Positions 26,013-33,015 of a stretch of DNA of 64,000 nucleotides are shown one piece after another; within the stretch, counting starts at the first letter, position 1, and each line of letters opens with the position of its first letter. Origin of the DNA: Ignavibacteriota bacterium (GTDB taxonomy: Bacteria; Bacteroidota; Ignavibacteria; UBA10030; SZUA-254). The DNA lies in NCBI GenBank assembly GCA_016212665.1, contig JACREZ010000045.1, positions 62,001-126,000 on the forward strand, given 5' to 3'. The notes beneath the pieces were generated by a model. That model made no database searches. It saw nothing but the letters and a program-made list of their open reading frames with translations, and was not told the origin of the DNA. The position numbers were made by a program, and so were the translations under genes.

Positions 26013-26318
26013 TCAAACCGGAACCTCAATACCATGTTGCATAATATCAGAAAGAAAGCCACTTCGGTCCGATGTTCCTATAAACAGGATCGGTTCGATT
26101 CGTTCATCAACTTGTCTTCTCAATTTCCATAGCAATGGAGTATAAGTAAAGTAATCTCCCTGCACTTCCTTTACTATAATTGCCACATCAATATCACTAT
26201 GTTGTTGAGCAACTCCGTTGACGTAGGAGCCAAATAAAAATACTCGCTCAAGTTCAAAATGTTCTTTGAGCAATGTGATATACTTTTTAATGATATTTAT
26301 AACTTCGTTTTTATCCAT
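26013..26318 (-). CDS. MNT-type minimal nucleotidyltransferase (antitoxin-like)
   Basis: The 101 residues carry the motif GS-x10-D-x-D: G30, S31, D42 and D44 in FLFGSYVNGVAQQHSDIDVA. This is the active site of the polymerase-beta-like MNT fold, which in HEPN-MNT pairs AMPylates and silences the HEPN toxin. Its start lies inside the HEPN gene with a 22-bp overlap. Confidence 0.92.
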   Translation of the reverse strand: MDKNEVINIIKKYITLLKEHFELERVFLFGSYVNGVAQQHSDIDVAIIVKEVQGDYFTYTPLLWKLRRQVDERIEPILFIGTSDRSGFLSDIMQHGIEVPV

Positions 26319-26689
26319 TGTTGCAGCGTTTTCGTTTTTTCAATGAGTTCATGACACTTTTCTTCAGATAAACTCTTCAATACTTTTTCTTTGTGTGAAG
26401 GATAACGGGCTTCGATATTAAGCGGCTCTAAGACATCAAGAAACGAACGTTGTTCTTCGCTTAGAAGTTCAACCAGATTTGATTTCCGTGAAAGATATGC
26501 AAGACTATGAGTGTAAGGAGCTATATCCGTATTTCTTGAATTGTAGTACGCCTTCATTATTTTCTCAATTGCCTGATGACACATGAACCCAACATACAAA
26601 TATCGCTTACTCGATAGCATAGCACGGGCTGTCTCCAAATCGTAATCTGATAACTCTACCCAATATTGAACTTTGTCTATCATTACCAC
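26297..26689 (-). CDS. HEPN-domain protein (toxin-like partner of MNT)
   Basis: The 130 residues are all helical. HEPN landmarks are WVELSDYDLETARAMLSSKR, GFMCHQAIEKIMKAYYNSRN, THSLAYL and IEARYPSH. The strict R-x4-6-H RNase motif is only approximate (ARYPSH), so catalysis is not certain; this subfamily is the common short HEPN found with MNT genes. Order HEPN then MNT with overlap is standard. Confidence 0.88.
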   Translation of the reverse strand: MVMIDKVQYWVELSDYDLETARAMLSSKRYLYVGFMCHQAIEKIMKAYYNSRNTDIAPYTHSLAYLSRKSNLVELLSEEQRSFLDVLEPLNIEARYPSHKEKVLKSLSEEKCHELIEKTKTLQQWIKTKL

Positions 26690-26781
26690 AGTTGTCTGTT
26701 ATTATCAGGTTGCAAATCGTCCATATTCATCGAAAGTATAGAATAAAATCCTATGTCTTCCAAATCTTGGATTGAATCTAT

Positions 26782-27768
26782 TTACCAATTCTCCTTCTCA
26801 AACCGAAATCCCTGACTCTGAGCGATGTATTCTATATCTCCCATCAAGAGAGGATTTCCGCACGTCAGAATTAAAGTGTCGCCCTGATTCATCCGGTCTA
26901 AAATATTTTCCTTTGAGATGCGCTGTGGTAGTTTCGGTTTCACAACCATGTTCAACAATCGCTCGGCTTTTGAAACATTATCGCCGTTTTCTCTTGCTGT
27001 TTGATACTCTTGTTCTTCTTTGAGAGGCATGCCAAAGAGAAAGCGGAGAATGTTATTTGCCCGACCAGTCCCTAATGTCGGCTCGGAATAATCTCGTTCA
27101 ATCGGGCGACTGACAGTTGGAACGTACAACAAATCAATTCGCTTCGCCGCTTCGATTGCTTGTAACTCGGTGTGATAGCCAAGTTCTTGTGTTGTCCTGT
27201 TTGTGTGAAACAAAGTAAATCTCGTTGAGTGATGAATTCCCCGATGTTCTTCATAATGCAATTGCTTCAGCATCGAAACAAATGGCGCAAGTCCGGTTCC
27301 GGTTCCAACCATCACAATGTTTTTAAATCCTTGACGTAATTTATCGAGTGTGAACTCGCCGTTAATCTTGTTCACAAACTGCAACTTATCATCCACATCT
27401 TTTTCGATTTGAAAAAACGATTCGGTCAAGCGTCCGTAACGACCGGGTTCCATCATTTCAAGCGCAATGTAAAACTCCAAATATCCGTATTGCTTTGTTT
27501 CGTACGGCGAAGAAGCAAGCGAATACGAATGTGTCACGGTTCCTTTTTTCGGATTTCCATTCTCATCAAGTTCATAGACGTACGATTTTCTTCCGAGGTC
27601 ATCAAGAACTCTTTTCGTCAGCCGGCAATTGTCCCGACTCAGTGCGATGTATTGTCCCGATTTATAATCAGGAAATTCGCTCCCACCTTCCGGAACGATT
27701 CTGAAGATTGAAAGAATCGGAGAGAGAGATTTTTGATAAATGACTTTCGCTGTCTTACGTTCTGCCAT
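26782..27768 (-). CDS. Ferredoxin/flavodoxin-NADP+ reductase
   Basis: The 328 residues have the FAD-binding barrel (about 1-150: SGQYIALS, THSYSLASSPYE) and the NADP-binding domain with VMVGTGTGLAPFVSMLKQL and LILTCGNPLLMGDIEYIAQS. It ends with FRFEKENW, where the terminal aromatic stacks on FAD in plant/bacterial-type reductases. An insert of about 30 residues (VLDDLGRKSYVYELDENGNP) lies in the FAD domain and is characteristic of a larger subfamily. It exchanges electrons between NADPH and ferredoxin or flavodoxin. The SDR genes upstream may share its transcript. Confidence 0.88.
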   Translation of the reverse strand: MAERKTAKVIYQKSLSPILSIFRIVPEGGSEFPDYKSGQYIALSRDNCRLTKRVLDDLGRKSYVYELDENGNPKKGTVTHSYSLASSPYETKQYGYLEFYIALEMMEPGRYGRLTESFFQIEKDVDDKLQFVNKINGEFTLDKLRQGFKNIVMVGTGTGLAPFVSMLKQLHYEEHRGIHHSTRFTLFHTNRTTQELGYHTELQAIEAAKRIDLLYVPTVSRPIERDYSEPTLGTGRANNILRFLFGMPLKEEQEYQTARENGDNVSKAERLLNMVVKPKLPQRISKENILDRMNQGDTLILTCGNPLLMGDIEYIAQSQGFRFEKENW

Positions 27769-27773
27769 GGGCT

Positions 27774-27815
27774 GGTGAGTTGTGAGTGGTTAGTAGTGAT
27801 TGGGATTTATGATTC
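27774..27815. repeat. Heptanucleotide-like spacer repeat (GTGAGTT / GTTAGTA)
   Basis: Four 7-bp units (GTGAGTT, GTGAGTG, GTTAGTA, GTGATTG) fill the gap between the reductase start and the SDR stop. Confidence 0.65.
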
Positions 27816-27821
27816 AACCAT

Positions 27822-28532
27822 TTACCAGTTAGGATTGGTTGGTCGTACATCAATCTCGCTGACCATGACATGCCGCGGCATCTTCAAAGCATCAACAACG
27901 ACTTGTGCAATATCTTCTGCTTTCGGGACTCTGCTTGTATCTTTGTCTTTGGTTGATTCTGGATGAAATTCCGTATCAACCGAACCGGGACAAATTGTTA
28001 TGACACGAATATTATGTTCGCGGACGTCAAGCATCAAACATCGAGCGAAACCAATCATAGCCCACTTTGTTGCGGCATAACCCGCGCCGCCTTTGAACGC
28101 ATTTCTCCCTGCAAGCGATGCGATGTTGATGATTTCACCTGACTTTTGTTCTTTCATGTATGGAAGAACCGCCTTTGTACAGAGAAACGTTCCACGCATG
28201 TTCGTCCCCCACATCTTGTCGAAGTCAGAAACATTCAAATCAGCAACGGAGGCAAACGTACCGATTCCCGCGTTGTTGACGAGAATATCAATCCGTCCGA
28301 ATTGTTTGAACGCTGAATCAACCAATCGCTGAACATCTTCTTCAACCGAAACATCGCATCTGATTGCAAGTGATTCTCTTCCAAGTTGTTCAATCTCTCT
28401 TGCAACCTTATCAATGTCTGCTTGAGAACGAGAAGCCACGACAACATCCGCTCCTTGCTTTGCAAGCGCAAGTGCGATTGCTTTGCCGATTCCTTTTCCG
28501 GCTCCGGTTACGATTGCGATTTGATTATTCAT
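27822..28532 (-). CDS. Short-chain dehydrogenase/reductase (first of two)
   Basis: The 236 residues form a classical SDR: cofactor motif TGAGKGIG, NNAG, catalytic Ser (NIASLAG) and Y-x3-K in GYAATKWAM. An Arg/Ser pair after strand 2 (VVASRSQ) favours NADP(H). It ends SEIDVRPTNPNW, a tail similar to that of the second SDR. It lies downstream of folE, PTPS and the second SDR on the same strand. A pterin-reductase role is possible by context; general SDR chemistry is certain, the substrate is not. Confidence 0.9.
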   Translation of the reverse strand: MNNQIAIVTGAGKGIGKAIALALAKQGADVVVASRSQADIDKVAREIEQLGRESLAIRCDVSVEEDVQRLVDSAFKQFGRIDILVNNAGIGTFASVADLNVSDFDKMWGTNMRGTFLCTKAVLPYMKEQKSGEIINIASLAGRNAFKGGAGYAATKWAMIGFARCLMLDVREHNIRVITICPGSVDTEFHPESTKDKDTSRVPKAEDIAQVVVDALKMPRHVMVSEIDVRPTNPNW

Positions 28533-28642
28533 GATTTAGGATTTATGATTTATAATTGTTGATTTAAGTAAACGATGTGCGATATGAGATATGCGATATT
28601 GTAGAAAATCAAAAATCATAAACTCAAATCTCATATCTCATA
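28533..28642. repeat. Heptanucleotide arrays GATTTAT and GATATGA, partly inverted
   Basis: Units GATTTAG, GATTTAT, GATTTAT (28535-28560) and GCGATAT, GAGATAT, GCGATAT (28575-28597), then the complementary CTCATAT, CTCATAT (28626-28640). The last two sets can pair to form a hairpin in the spacer. Confidence 0.75.
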
Positions 28643-29380
28643 TCAATCGTTCAAGTCCCCGAGTATTGGTCTTAATACTATATCCTCAGCAACAACACTT
28701 TCCGGCATTCGATACGCGGCGAGAATTGCTTCAGCAACATCGTGCGGCTTCATCATTCGCTCTCCGTATTTTTGCCGGAGTTTAGGATGCCACATTTCTG
28801 TTTCCGTTGCGCCGGGAATAATATTAATGACTTTGATATTGTGCTCACGAACTTCTTCTCTCAGCACTTTGGCGAAGCCGTACAATCCTTCTTTCGCCGC
28901 TGTGTATGCACCGGAACCTTTGAATGTTTTAATCGCAACCGACGAAAGGATATTGATAATCCAACCGCTCTTCCTTTTTATCATTCCCGGGAGAACAACT
29001 TTTGTACAGACAATCGGTCCTTCGAGATTGATGTCAAGAATATCGTCAATCATCTCAAGCGATTCATCGGCTACATTCTTGAACGAAGTAATTCCGGCAT
29101 TGTTGATGAGAACATCAATCCGTCCGAACTTCTTTTCGATTTTCTTCGCGGTGGATACAATTTGTTCAGTCTCGGAAATATCGCAGGGAAAGATATTTGC
29201 CCGTCCGCCCAACCGTCTAATCTCTCTTTCGACAAGAAACAGTTTCGATTTCGTTCTCGAAGATAAGCAGACTTCGCATCCAATCGAAGCGAACTGTTTG
29301 GCAATTTCCTTCCCGATGCCACGCGAAGCTCCCATCACCCAAACAACAGGACGAGTAATTAGACTTGTTCCTTTTTTCAT
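28643..29380 (-). CDS. SDR-family reductase, sepiapterin-reductase-like candidate
   Basis: The protein has 245 residues from ATG 29380; an in-frame ATG at 29404 would translate a spacer repeat. Motifs are GASRGIG, SSRTKSK (NADP preference), NNAGITS, catalytic Ser in NILSSVA and Y-x3-K in YTAAKEG. The C-terminus AEDIVLRPILGDLND closely resembles what I recall of the Chlorobium tepidum sepiapterin reductase ending. It lies 32 bp behind folE in the run Prx-PTPS-folE-SDR-SDR, which matches a tetrahydrobiopterin pathway. The assignment is by resemblance from memory plus context. Confidence 0.75.
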   Translation of the reverse strand: MKKGTSLITRPVVWVMGASRGIGKEIAKQFASIGCEVCLSSRTKSKLFLVEREIRRLGGRANIFPCDISETEQIVSTAKKIEKKFGRIDVLINNAGITSFKNVADESLEMIDDILDINLEGPIVCTKVVLPGMIKRKSGWIINILSSVAIKTFKGSGAYTAAKEGLYGFAKVLREEVREHNIKVINIIPGATETEMWHPKLRQKYGERMMKPHDVAEAILAAYRMPESVVAEDIVLRPILGDLND

Positions 29381-29412
29381 AAATCCGAAATTGGCAATCC
29401 GCAATTCGAAAT
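29381..29412. repeat. Heptanucleotide-like spacer (GGATTGC / CGGATTT type)
   Basis: Minus-strand words CGAATTGCGGATTGCC and TTTCGGATTT occupy the folE-SDR spacer, and an upstream start of the SDR would translate them. Confidence 0.55.
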
Positions 29413-30000
29413 TTAAATAAGTTTCGTTCCGACCAGATGAAGAAACTCGGAACGAGTACGTTCATCATCACGGAAAGAACCGAGCATGGCGCTTGTGGTT
29501 GCAACGGAGTGTTGCTTCTCGACGCCGCGCATCATCATGCACAAATGTTTCGCTTCAATCACAACGCCGACGCCATCCGGTTCAAGCGCATCGAACAATG
29601 TCTCTGCTATTTGCTGAGTCATCCGCTCCTGCACCTGCAACCGCCGACTGAAAATTTCTACAATCCGCGGTATCTTGCTCAAGCCGACAATCTTTCCGTT
29701 CGGAATGTAGGCGATGTGCGCTTTCCCGTAAAACGGAAGCAAATGATGCTCGCACATGCTGAAGAAATCAATGTCCTTCACAATCACCATCTCGTCATAT
29801 TTCTCTTTGAAGATGGCTTTGTTGAGAACTGCGCGAACATCTTCGTTGTATCCTTTTGTGAGGAACTGCCACGCCTTTGCAAACCGATGAGGAGTTCTGA
29901 GCAGACCTTCCCGCTCAGAATCCTCACCGATGAGATTCAGCAATTGTTCAACCGTTGATTCGAGTTGTTCGGTTTGCGTCTGTTTCTTCTTCACGTTCAA
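29413..30000 (-). CDS. folE: GTP cyclohydrolase I
   Basis: The 195 residues form the homodecameric zinc enzyme that turns GTP into 7,8-dihydroneopterin triphosphate. Zinc ligands are C83 and H86 in [10 protein letters not shown] and C154 in CMMMRGVEK. The [20 protein letters not shown] and MTQQIAETL segments are typical. It overlaps the PTPS stop by 4 bp, so the two enzymes are made together. That coupling, with the eukaryote-like PTPS and SDRs downstream, suggests biopterin rather than folate or queuosine synthesis. Confidence 0.97.
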   Translation of the reverse strand: MNVKKKQTQTEQLESTVEQLLNLIGEDSEREGLLRTPHRFAKAWQFLTKGYNEDVRAVLNKAIFKEKYDEMVIVKDIDFFSMCEHHLLPFYGKAHIAYIPNGKIVGLSKIPRIVEIFSRRLQVQERMTQQIAETLFDALEPDGVGVVIEAKHLCMMMRGVEKQHSVATTSAMLGSFRDDERTRSEFLHLVGTKLI

Positions 30001-30401
30001 CCCCGATACTCCGCGTAGTTGTTTGGCGTTTCATAGACTTTGAGCGAGTATAATTTTCCGATAGGAATTTTCGGTGCGAGAATATTCCAAAACACAACGG
30101 CAATATTTTCAGCAGTTGGGATAATCCCTTGCAAAAAGTCCACATCTATGTTGAGATGCCTGTGGTCAACCTTGTCGGTAATTTCCTTTTTGATGATGTC
30201 GGAAAGAATCTTCAAATCGAGAATCATCCCGGTCTCAGGGTCAGGTTCGCCCACGACAGTAACTTCGAGTTCGTAGTTGTGTCCGTGACCGTTTGCATAC
30301 GCACACTTGCCGTAAATCTGCAAGTTCTTTTCATCGCTGAACCTGGGATTGAACAGACGGTGCGACGCGCAAAAATATTCTTTACGTGTAAGATAGACCA
30401 T
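29997..30401 (-). CDS. 6-pyruvoyl-tetrahydropterin synthase (PTPS), eukaryote-like
   Basis: The 134 residues have zinc ligands H14 (CASHRLF), H39 and H41, and the catalytic cysteine C33 in [11 protein letters not shown]. The C-x3-NGHGHNY spacing, together with [34 protein letters not shown] and [15 protein letters not shown], matches animal PTPS and differs from E. coli QueD (C-x4-HGHS type). It therefore probably converts dihydroneopterin triphosphate to 6-pyruvoyltetrahydropterin. Its gene overlaps folE by 4 bp and the peroxiredoxin upstream by 1 bp. Confidence 0.9.
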   Translation of the reverse strand: MVYLTRKEYFCASHRLFNPRFSDEKNLQIYGKCAYANGHGHNYELEVTVVGEPDPETGMILDLKILSDIIKKEITDKVDHRHLNIDVDFLQGIIPTAENIAVVFWNILAPKIPIGKLYSLKVYETPNNYAEYRG

Positions 30402-31006
30402 TACTTCTTCAACGTATCATAGACTTTACCGACGAGGTCAGCGCCGGGAGTGAGAGTTTTATCTCCCTCTTCCCATTTTGCCGGACATGCTTCACCCGGA
30501 TGCGCGGCAACATAGACATGCGCTTTCATTTTTCTCACCAACTCTTCAGCGTTGCGACCGACATTATCAAAACTTACTTCCGAACCGACGAGTCGTCCTT
30601 CGGGAGAGATGATAAATGTTCCGCGCATCGCCAAGCCGCTTGGCTCTTCATACACACCGAACATGCGTGAGAGTTTCCCGGTCGGGTCTGCGCCCATCAG
30701 GTACTTCACGTTCTTCAACATCCCTTCCGATTGATGCCAGCCGAGATGTGTGTATTTCGTATCCGTGCTGACGGAGATTACTTCAACGCCAAGTTTTTTC
30801 AACTCAGCATGTTTCGCTCCGAGGTCGGCTAATTCGGTCGGGCAGACAAACGTAAAGTCTGCCGGATAGAAAAAGAGAATTGTCCATTTCTTTTTCTTCA
30901 AAATATTTTTCAGTTTGATTTCGACGAATCCGTGTTCGGTCGGGTCAAATGCGTCAATAGTAAAATCGGGAACTACGTCCCCGACATGAATATGAGTTTC
31001 AGTCAT
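30401..31006 (-). CDS. Typical 2-Cys peroxiredoxin (AhpC/Prx1 type)
   Basis: The 201 residues have peroxidatic C55 in FYPADFTFVCPTELA and resolving C174 in HPGEACPAKWEEG, the arrangement of typical 2-Cys peroxiredoxins. SVSTDTKYTHLGWHQ and RGTFIISPEGRL fit AhpC. It reduces hydrogen peroxide and organic peroxides using thioredoxin or AhpF. It shares a 1-bp overlap with PTPS, so peroxide defence and pterin synthesis are on one message. The ribosome binding site AAAAGGAAAA lies before the ATG. Confidence 0.95.
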   Translation of the reverse strand: MTETHIHVGDVVPDFTIDAFDPTEHGFVEIKLKNILKKKKWTILFFYPADFTFVCPTELADLGAKHAELKKLGVEVISVSTDTKYTHLGWHQSEGMLKNVKYLMGADPTGKLSRMFGVYEEPSGLAMRGTFIISPEGRLVGSEVSFDNVGRNAEELVRKMKAHVYVAAHPGEACPAKWEEGDKTLTPGADLVGKVYDTLKK

Positions 31007-31042
31007 TTCGTTTTCCTTTTATATTTGATTGATAAAAAATAC

Positions 31043-31098
31043 AACGTTCAGGGACTATCGCACGATAGTTAGATGCTGAAACAAGTTCAGCATGACGT
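31043..31098. repeat. Palindromic dispersed element (AACGTTCAG ... CAGCATGACGT)
   Basis: It holds ACTATCGCACGATAGT (hairpin) and GCTGAAACAAGTTCAGC (hairpin) with the end CATGACG. It is related to the unit at 11118-11185 and separates bcp from the AhpC-type gene. Confidence 0.75.
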
Positions 31099-31107
31099 GT
31101 AATTTTG

Positions 31108-31563
31108 TCAGAGTAACTCTAAAACTTCTTCTGTATGATTTGCAACTTTCACGTTTTCAAAGATGTGAGCAATCTTTCCTTTTTCATCAATGATGAATGT
31201 CGTTCGCACGATACCCATATATTTCTTTCCCATGAACGATTTCTGTTGCCAAACATCGTATGCGTTGATGACTTCTTTGTTCTCATCACTTAGCAAGGTG
31301 AACGGCAGTTCGTATTTCTCGGCAAACTTCGCGTGCGACTTCACTGAGTCTGCGCTCATGCCGACAATCTCCGCTCCTTTTGATTTCACACGCGCAAGAT
31401 TATCCCGAAATGAACACGATTCCTTCGTACATCCGGGCGTATCATCTTTCGGATAAAAATACAGAACGAGTTTCTTCCCCTTGAAATCTTTCAGGGAGAC
31501 GATGTTGCCGTGAGCATCGGGCAAAGAAAAATCGGGGGCTTTATCTCCAATCTTTAATTTCAC
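31108..31563 (-). CDS. bcp: Thioredoxin-dependent peroxiredoxin Bcp (PrxQ)
   Basis: The 151 residues have peroxidatic C45 and resolving C50 in [17 protein letters not shown], the PrxQ pattern with five residues between them. [12 protein letters not shown] opens and [16 protein letters not shown] closes the fold. It is monomeric in relatives. Its ATG lies only 6 bp behind the stop of a TIR-domain gene, so the TIR pair and bcp should be co-transcribed from the peroxiredoxin gene at 32904. Confidence 0.95.
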   Translation of the reverse strand: MKLKIGDKAPDFSLPDAHGNIVSLKDFKGKKLVLYFYPKDDTPGCTKESCSFRDNLARVKSKGAEIVGMSADSVKSHAKFAEKYELPFTLLSDENKEVINAYDVWQQKSFMGKKYMGIVRTTFIIDEKGKIAHIFENVKVANHTEEVLELL

Positions 31564-31569
31564 GAAATG

Positions 31570-31986
31570 TTATGCTGCTATCAATGATTTATTGGGCTGA
31601 AAATAACGATCAAAAGATTGTGGACCTTTTATTTCATTGAATGTTATCATTTTATATTCATTCAAGTCAAAGGGTAGTCTGTTGATAATTTCTTTTTTCG
31701 TGATAATAGGAATAATGTGTTTATCAAGAACCCAAGCAGCACCTAGTTCTTGAAGTAGCCATTCAGAGGAGAGCGAATTCGGACTTAGCAACACGATAAA
31801 GAAATCACAAATATTTAGTTCATTTTTTAATCGGGTTCTCCAATCTTCACCTGCGCTTAACATTTCAGATGAAAATAGTTCTACATCAAATCGTTGTTGT
31901 AAAATTTGTTTAAGAAAACCCGCTTCCGATTTATCATTCGAGCTATAACTTAAAAATATCTTGAGTCTATGTTTTCTTTTATTCAT
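31570..31986 (-). CDS. TIR-domain protein, second of a pair
   Basis: The 138 residues are nearly a bare TIR domain: LKIFLSYSSNDKSEAGFLKQ (strand A and helix A), FSSEMLSAGEDWRTRLKNEL (BB loop), CDFFIVLLSPNSLSSEWLLQ with E80 as candidate catalytic Glu of the W-x3-E motif, and IIPIITKKE. There is no extra sensor domain and no membrane helix. Its ATG overlaps the upstream TIR gene stop as ATGA. Bacterial TIR proteins with this Glu usually consume or cyclise NAD+. The AT-rich gene contrasts with the flanking peroxiredoxin genes and suggests acquisition. Confidence 0.9.
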   Translation of the reverse strand: MNKRKHRLKIFLSYSSNDKSEAGFLKQILQQRFDVELFSSEMLSAGEDWRTRLKNELNICDFFIVLLSPNSLSSEWLLQELGAAWVLDKHIIPIITKKEIINRLPFDLNEYKMITFNEIKGPQSFDRYFQPNKSLIAA

Positions 31987-32414
31987 TTCCTATTACCTTT
32001 ATGTTTTCTTAGTCGTAAGATAAGTTCTTTCAAGTAGTTATCAAAGTCATTTAATTCTATTGCTTTATTTTGAGCGATAACATCTGGCATTTCTTCTGGG
32101 GTAATTTTATCTATAATTGGAACAATTACCTTGTTACCAAACCACGCTCCGCCTAATTCGATGAGTACCCAAGGTCTGTCAATCGAATTTTTTGTCAGAA
32201 GTATTAAGAACTCATCACACGAACGGAGGTTTTCTTTGATGGTGTCATTGATAGATTCTCCTCCAGCAATGTCACGCTCATCCAAAAATGTTCGAGCGTA
32301 ATATTTCGACACCTTCTCCTCAATTAGCCGAGACATCTGACGCGCAATCCATCTGTCCTTTGTAGAATGACTAATAAATATAGTGTAACTCTTATTCCTA
32401 TTTCGACGGGGCAT
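31983..32414 (-). CDS. TIR-domain protein, first of a pair
   Basis: The 143 residues are a bare TIR domain with a basic tail: SYTIFISHSTKDRWIARQMS, LDERDIAGGESINDTIKENL, CDEFLILLTKNSIDRPWVLI with E86 as candidate catalytic Glu (WVLIE), and KVIVPIIDKITPEE. It is distinctly different from its partner, so the pair may be a heteromer rather than a recent duplication. It begins 19 bp behind the peroxiredoxin stop (32434) and overlaps the second TIR gene by 4 bp. NADase activity is inferred from the family only. Confidence 0.9.
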   Translation of the reverse strand: MPRRNRNKSYTIFISHSTKDRWIARQMSRLIEEKVSKYYARTFLDERDIAGGESINDTIKENLRSCDEFLILLTKNSIDRPWVLIELGGAWFGNKVIVPIIDKITPEEMPDVIAQNKAIELNDFDNYLKELILRLRKHKGNRK

Positions 32415-32433
32415 TACAATTTTATTGTAAAAA

Positions 32434-32904
32434 TTAGAATGATGTTAATGCGTTGTTCACTTCTTCGTATGGCGGTTCGTTGCCCGGCGAGTCGGAAATC
32501 CAAGCGTACTTTACCACGCCATTTGCATCAAGCACAAACACAGCGCGCTTCGATGCCGAGTAGCCTTTCAGTCCTGCAAAATCATCATGCACACCTGCAT
32601 ATTGTTTGATGGTTTCGCGTGACCAATCGCTGAGCATCGGGAAGGTTAATTTGTTAGCGTCGGCGAATGCTTTGTTTGCAAACGGGGAATCAACGCTGAT
32701 ACCGACAACCTGTGCATTGAGTGTGGAAAGATTTGCGGCGGCATCGCGGAAGGTGCACATTTCTTTTGTGCAAACGCCGGTGAATGCGCCGGGTAAAAAT
32801 GCGAGAACGGTTTTCTTTCCGAGAAATTCCGAGAGTGAACGTTCTTTTCTGTCTGTGTCAACGAGTGTAAAATTGGGGGCTGTGTTTCCAACTGAAAGAG
32901 CCAT
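32434..32904 (-). CDS. Peroxiredoxin (Prx5/AhpE-like)
   Basis: The protein has 156 residues from ATG 32904 (AAAAGGAAC ribosome binding site); a longer frame to 32976 is not needed. Peroxidatic C45 and a second Cys at C50 lie in LPGAFTGVCTKEMC. VGNTAPNFTLVDTD, VVGISVDSPFANKAF, MLSDWSRE and RAVFVLDANGVVKYAW fit atypical or 1-Cys thiol peroxidases. It heads the run Prx5-TIR-TIR-bcp. Confidence 0.93.
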   Translation of the reverse strand: MALSVGNTAPNFTLVDTDRKERSLSEFLGKKTVLAFLPGAFTGVCTKEMCTFRDAAANLSTLNAQVVGISVDSPFANKAFADANKLTFPMLSDWSRETIKQYAGVHDDFAGLKGYSASKRAVFVLDANGVVKYAWISDSPGNEPPYEEVNNALTSF

Positions 32905-33015
32905 TTGTGTTCCTTTTGATATTGTTTGAAATGATTTCGATTGAATTGAGTTGCAAAAGTAATTTTTGCGGTACAAAATTAGGAAAAGCCCGCCTCAAAT
33001 CCAAAAGGGGAAATT

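Noticed and set aside
29413-30401. folE and PTPS as queuosine genes working with tgt
   Set aside because: Not excluded, but PTPS has the animal-type active site, and no queC or queE is present; biopterin fits better.
32905-32976. 24-residue N-terminal extension of the Prx5-like protein
   Set aside because: ATG 32904 has a good ribosome binding site and gives the usual family N-terminus.
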